A stretch of 7,374 nucleotides of DNA, taken from contig JAEPNS010000118.1 in the NCBI GenBank assembly GCA_017643325.1, positions 1 through 7,374 of the forward strand, given 5' to 3'. Positions within the stretch are counted from its first letter, which is position 1, and each line of letters begins with the position of its first letter. A model generated the notes under the pieces. The model was given only the letters and a program-made list of their open reading frames with translations, searched no databases and was not told the origin of the DNA. The stretch comes from Alphaproteobacteria bacterium. Its GTDB lineage: Bacteria > Pseudomonadota > Alphaproteobacteria > UBA6615. Made by a program: the position numbers and the translations under genes. Below are positions 6,093 to 7,374 of the stretch, piece by piece.

Positions 6093-6881
6093 CTACTGGC
6101 TGAGCTGCCCGTGGACGGCCTTGGCCGCGGTCAGGAGGGCTTCGCGGCCGCGTTCGTCGTCGATCCGCGTGACCATCGCATAGGACCGGTCGGAATCGTT
6201 CCAGTAGAACATCGAGAGGTCGTCGGCGAGCGCATAGGTGATATCGACCCCGTTCGCCTGCTCGCCGCGGACATAGAGCGAGACCTTCTTGCCGGTCTCG
6301 TCCGCGAAAACGAACTGGGCCGCGGGACCGTCCGTATCCGGCAACACGCGGCTCCCGACGAGACGGTACCCGAAGCTGTCCAGGCTCGGCACCCGGACGG
6401 GCTTGCCCATGCGGTCGGCCAGGTAATCTCCGATGGCGGCCGATCCGCCCGGGGCCGGGCTGCGCAACTCGTCCTCGTGACTGACCACATGGGCCATCGC
6501 CGCGCGAACCATCAGTTCCTGGGTGTCGATCGGCGGGGCCTCGGCAACCTGGGCGCCCGCATCGGCATCGATCCCGCGCAAGGTCCAGCCCCCGGCGGCG
6601 CCGACCACAAACAGCGCGATGGCCGCCGCCATTGCCGCCCAGGCGGGCACACCGGACCGGCGCGTCTCGAACGCACCGAGTATATCGGGGGGAAGCTCCT
6701 CGTGGAGAATATCGTCATAGAGCGCGTGCAGGCCGGCGTTCTGCGCGCGATAGCGCGCCACCCGGCGCGCCGCGTCGGAATTGTCTGCGAGCCAGTCCTC
6801 GATCTCTGCCTGGCGCGCCGGATCGAGCTCGCCGTCGACGAGCGCATTGAGCTCGCTGTCGGAAATCCGATCCTCGGTCAT
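6093..6881 (-). CDS. Membrane-bound anti-sigma factor
   Basis: A 262-residue single-pass protein that should hold the neighbouring ECF sigma factor inactive at the inner membrane until a signal releases it. The N-terminal cytoplasmic domain (1-78) has the typical opening SDSELNALVDGELDPARQAEIEDWL and helices through DDILHEELPPDI. One membrane helix lies at 79-101 (AWAAMAAAIALFVVGAAGGW), followed by a periplasmic domain of about 160 residues (FGYRLVGSRVLP ... AQFVFADE ... MFYWNDSD). The protein has no cysteine, so the HxxxCxxC zinc site of ZAS-type anti-sigma factors is absent. The start ATG overlaps the sigma stop codon (ATGA), and GGAGGG sits 4 nt upstream at 6891-6886, so the two are translationally coupled in near-equal amounts. 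The signal is unknown. The role rests on domain layout plus linkage to the sigma gene. Confidence 0.88.
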   Translation of the reverse strand: MTEDRISDSELNALVDGELDPARQAEIEDWLADNSDAARRVARYRAQNAGLHALYDDILHEELPPDILGAFETRRSGVPAWAAMAAAIALFVVGAAGGWTLRGIDADAGAQVAEAPPIDTQELMVRAAMAHVVSHEDELRSPAPGGSAAIGDYLADRMGKPVRVPSLDSFGYRLVGSRVLPDTDGPAAQFVFADETGKKVSLYVRGEQANGVDITYALADDLSMFYWNDSDRSYAMVTRIDDERGREALLTAAKAVHGQLSQ

Positions 6882-7374
6882 TTCACCCTCCGGATGCCGG
6901 GCACGGCCGCGCCCTCGTCGATCCGCTTGCGCAGCTCCTCACGGGCCCGCGACAGACGCGACATCACAGTGCCGACCGGGACGTCGAGAACGCTGGCGGC
7001 CTCCGCGTAGGTCATGCCTTCCAGCCCGACGAGCAGCAGAACCTGCCGGTGCAGGCCTGTCAGGTCTCCGAGCGCCGACGAAAGCTCCGAGAGCTCGACC
7101 GCAGCGTCCTGGCCCGCGGCCTCGGCGCGCTGGGGCGCCGCATCGAGCGGAACCACATCGAGCATCCGCGACCGGCGGCGCATCTCGTTGGCGTGAAGGT
7201 TGTGCATGATCGTGAACAGCCAGGTGCGCATGTTGGTGCCTTCGCGCCACAGGTGGAGCTTGTCGAGCGCGCGCAGGACGACGTCATGGACGAGATCGTC
7301 GGCCTGGGTCCGGTCGCGCATCAGCGCGATGGCGTACCGCCGGAGCCGCGGAATTTCCGCGACCACGGCCTGGC
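6878..7374 (-). CDS. ECF-type RNA polymerase sigma factor, 5' end at the window edge
   Basis: A group IV sigma-70 factor that directs RNA polymerase to a small regulon. Numbering from the GTG at 7366: region 2 covers about 1-66 (RLRRYAIALMRDRTQADDLV, then LRALDKLHLW, and RTWLFTIMHNLHANEMRRRS), a short Ala/Asp-rich linker covers 67-90, and region 4 covers about 92-146, with its helix-turn-helix at MTYAEAASVLDVPVGTVMSR (118-137). There is no extra C-terminal domain, as usual for ECF factors. The frame is still open at the window end (Gln-Ala precede the GTG), and the family usually has a few more residues, so the true start is probably just outside. The stop codon overlaps the anti-sigma start by four bases. 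The promoter is outside the window, so autoregulation cannot be judged. I do not assign it to a numbered ECF group. Confidence 0.93.
   Translation of the reverse strand, partial: QAVVAEIPRLRRYAIALMRDRTQADDLVHDVVLRALDKLHLWREGTNMRTWLFTIMHNLHANEMRRRSRMLDVVPLDAAPQRAEAAGQDAAVELSELSSALGDLTGLHRQVLLLVGLEGMTYAEAASVLDVPVGTVMSRLSRAREELRKRIDEGAAVPGIRRVK

Noticed and set aside
5838..7010. 390-residue plus-strand reading frame opposite the anti-sigma and sigma genes
   Set aside because: It is antisense to two genes with clear domains and ATGA coupling; its translation has no family features.

Overview
The window is GC-rich and densely coded, with small gaps, strong Shine-Dalgarno sites and codon use uniform across all genes. 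Together with the palindromic element at 2649-2748 (a sequence family I recall from many Alphaproteobacteria), the style of the RND pump and the LysM/LOG gene pair, this points to an alphaproteobacterial chromosome. I cannot name the genus. I see no insertion sequence, phage gene, CRISPR array, tRNA or rRNA.

Layout, left to right: (1) 1-2621, plus strand, the C-terminal roughly three quarters of an inner-membrane RND efflux permease, cut by the left window edge. (2) 2622-2779, a convergent gap holding two copies of a 42-nt palindromic element in inverted orientation, which probably also ends RND transcription. (3) 2780-3826, minus strand, a membrane-anchored protein with two Ig-like repeats and a C-terminal LysM domain. 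(4) 3923-4510, plus strand, a LOG-family nucleoside-5'-monophosphate phosphoribohydrolase, divergent from the LysM gene across 96 bp; its last codons lie in a perfect 13-bp hairpin. (5) 4526-5899, minus strand, a 457-residue cytoplasmic-looking protein that I do not recognise, convergent with LOG across only 15 bp. (6) 5900-6092, the leader of that unknown gene, with candidate promoters and a perfect 10-bp inverted repeat. (7) 6093-6881 and 6878-7374, minus strand, a membrane anti-sigma factor and its ECF sigma factor, overlapping by ATGA; the sigma gene runs off the right edge.

Working together: the sigma/anti-sigma pair is a clear two-gene regulatory module, with cytoplasmic sigma-binding and periplasmic sensing domains inferred on either side of one membrane helix. 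The unknown 457-residue gene lies directly downstream on the same strand, behind a weak ECF-type promoter match, so it may be a target of this sigma factor; this is inference. The RND pump, LysM protein and LOG enzyme look like independent transcription units.

I found no complete new system. The points most worth following are the unknown 457-residue protein and its leader, the extra hydrophobic hairpin inside the RND pump, and the cysteine-free anti-sigma factor.
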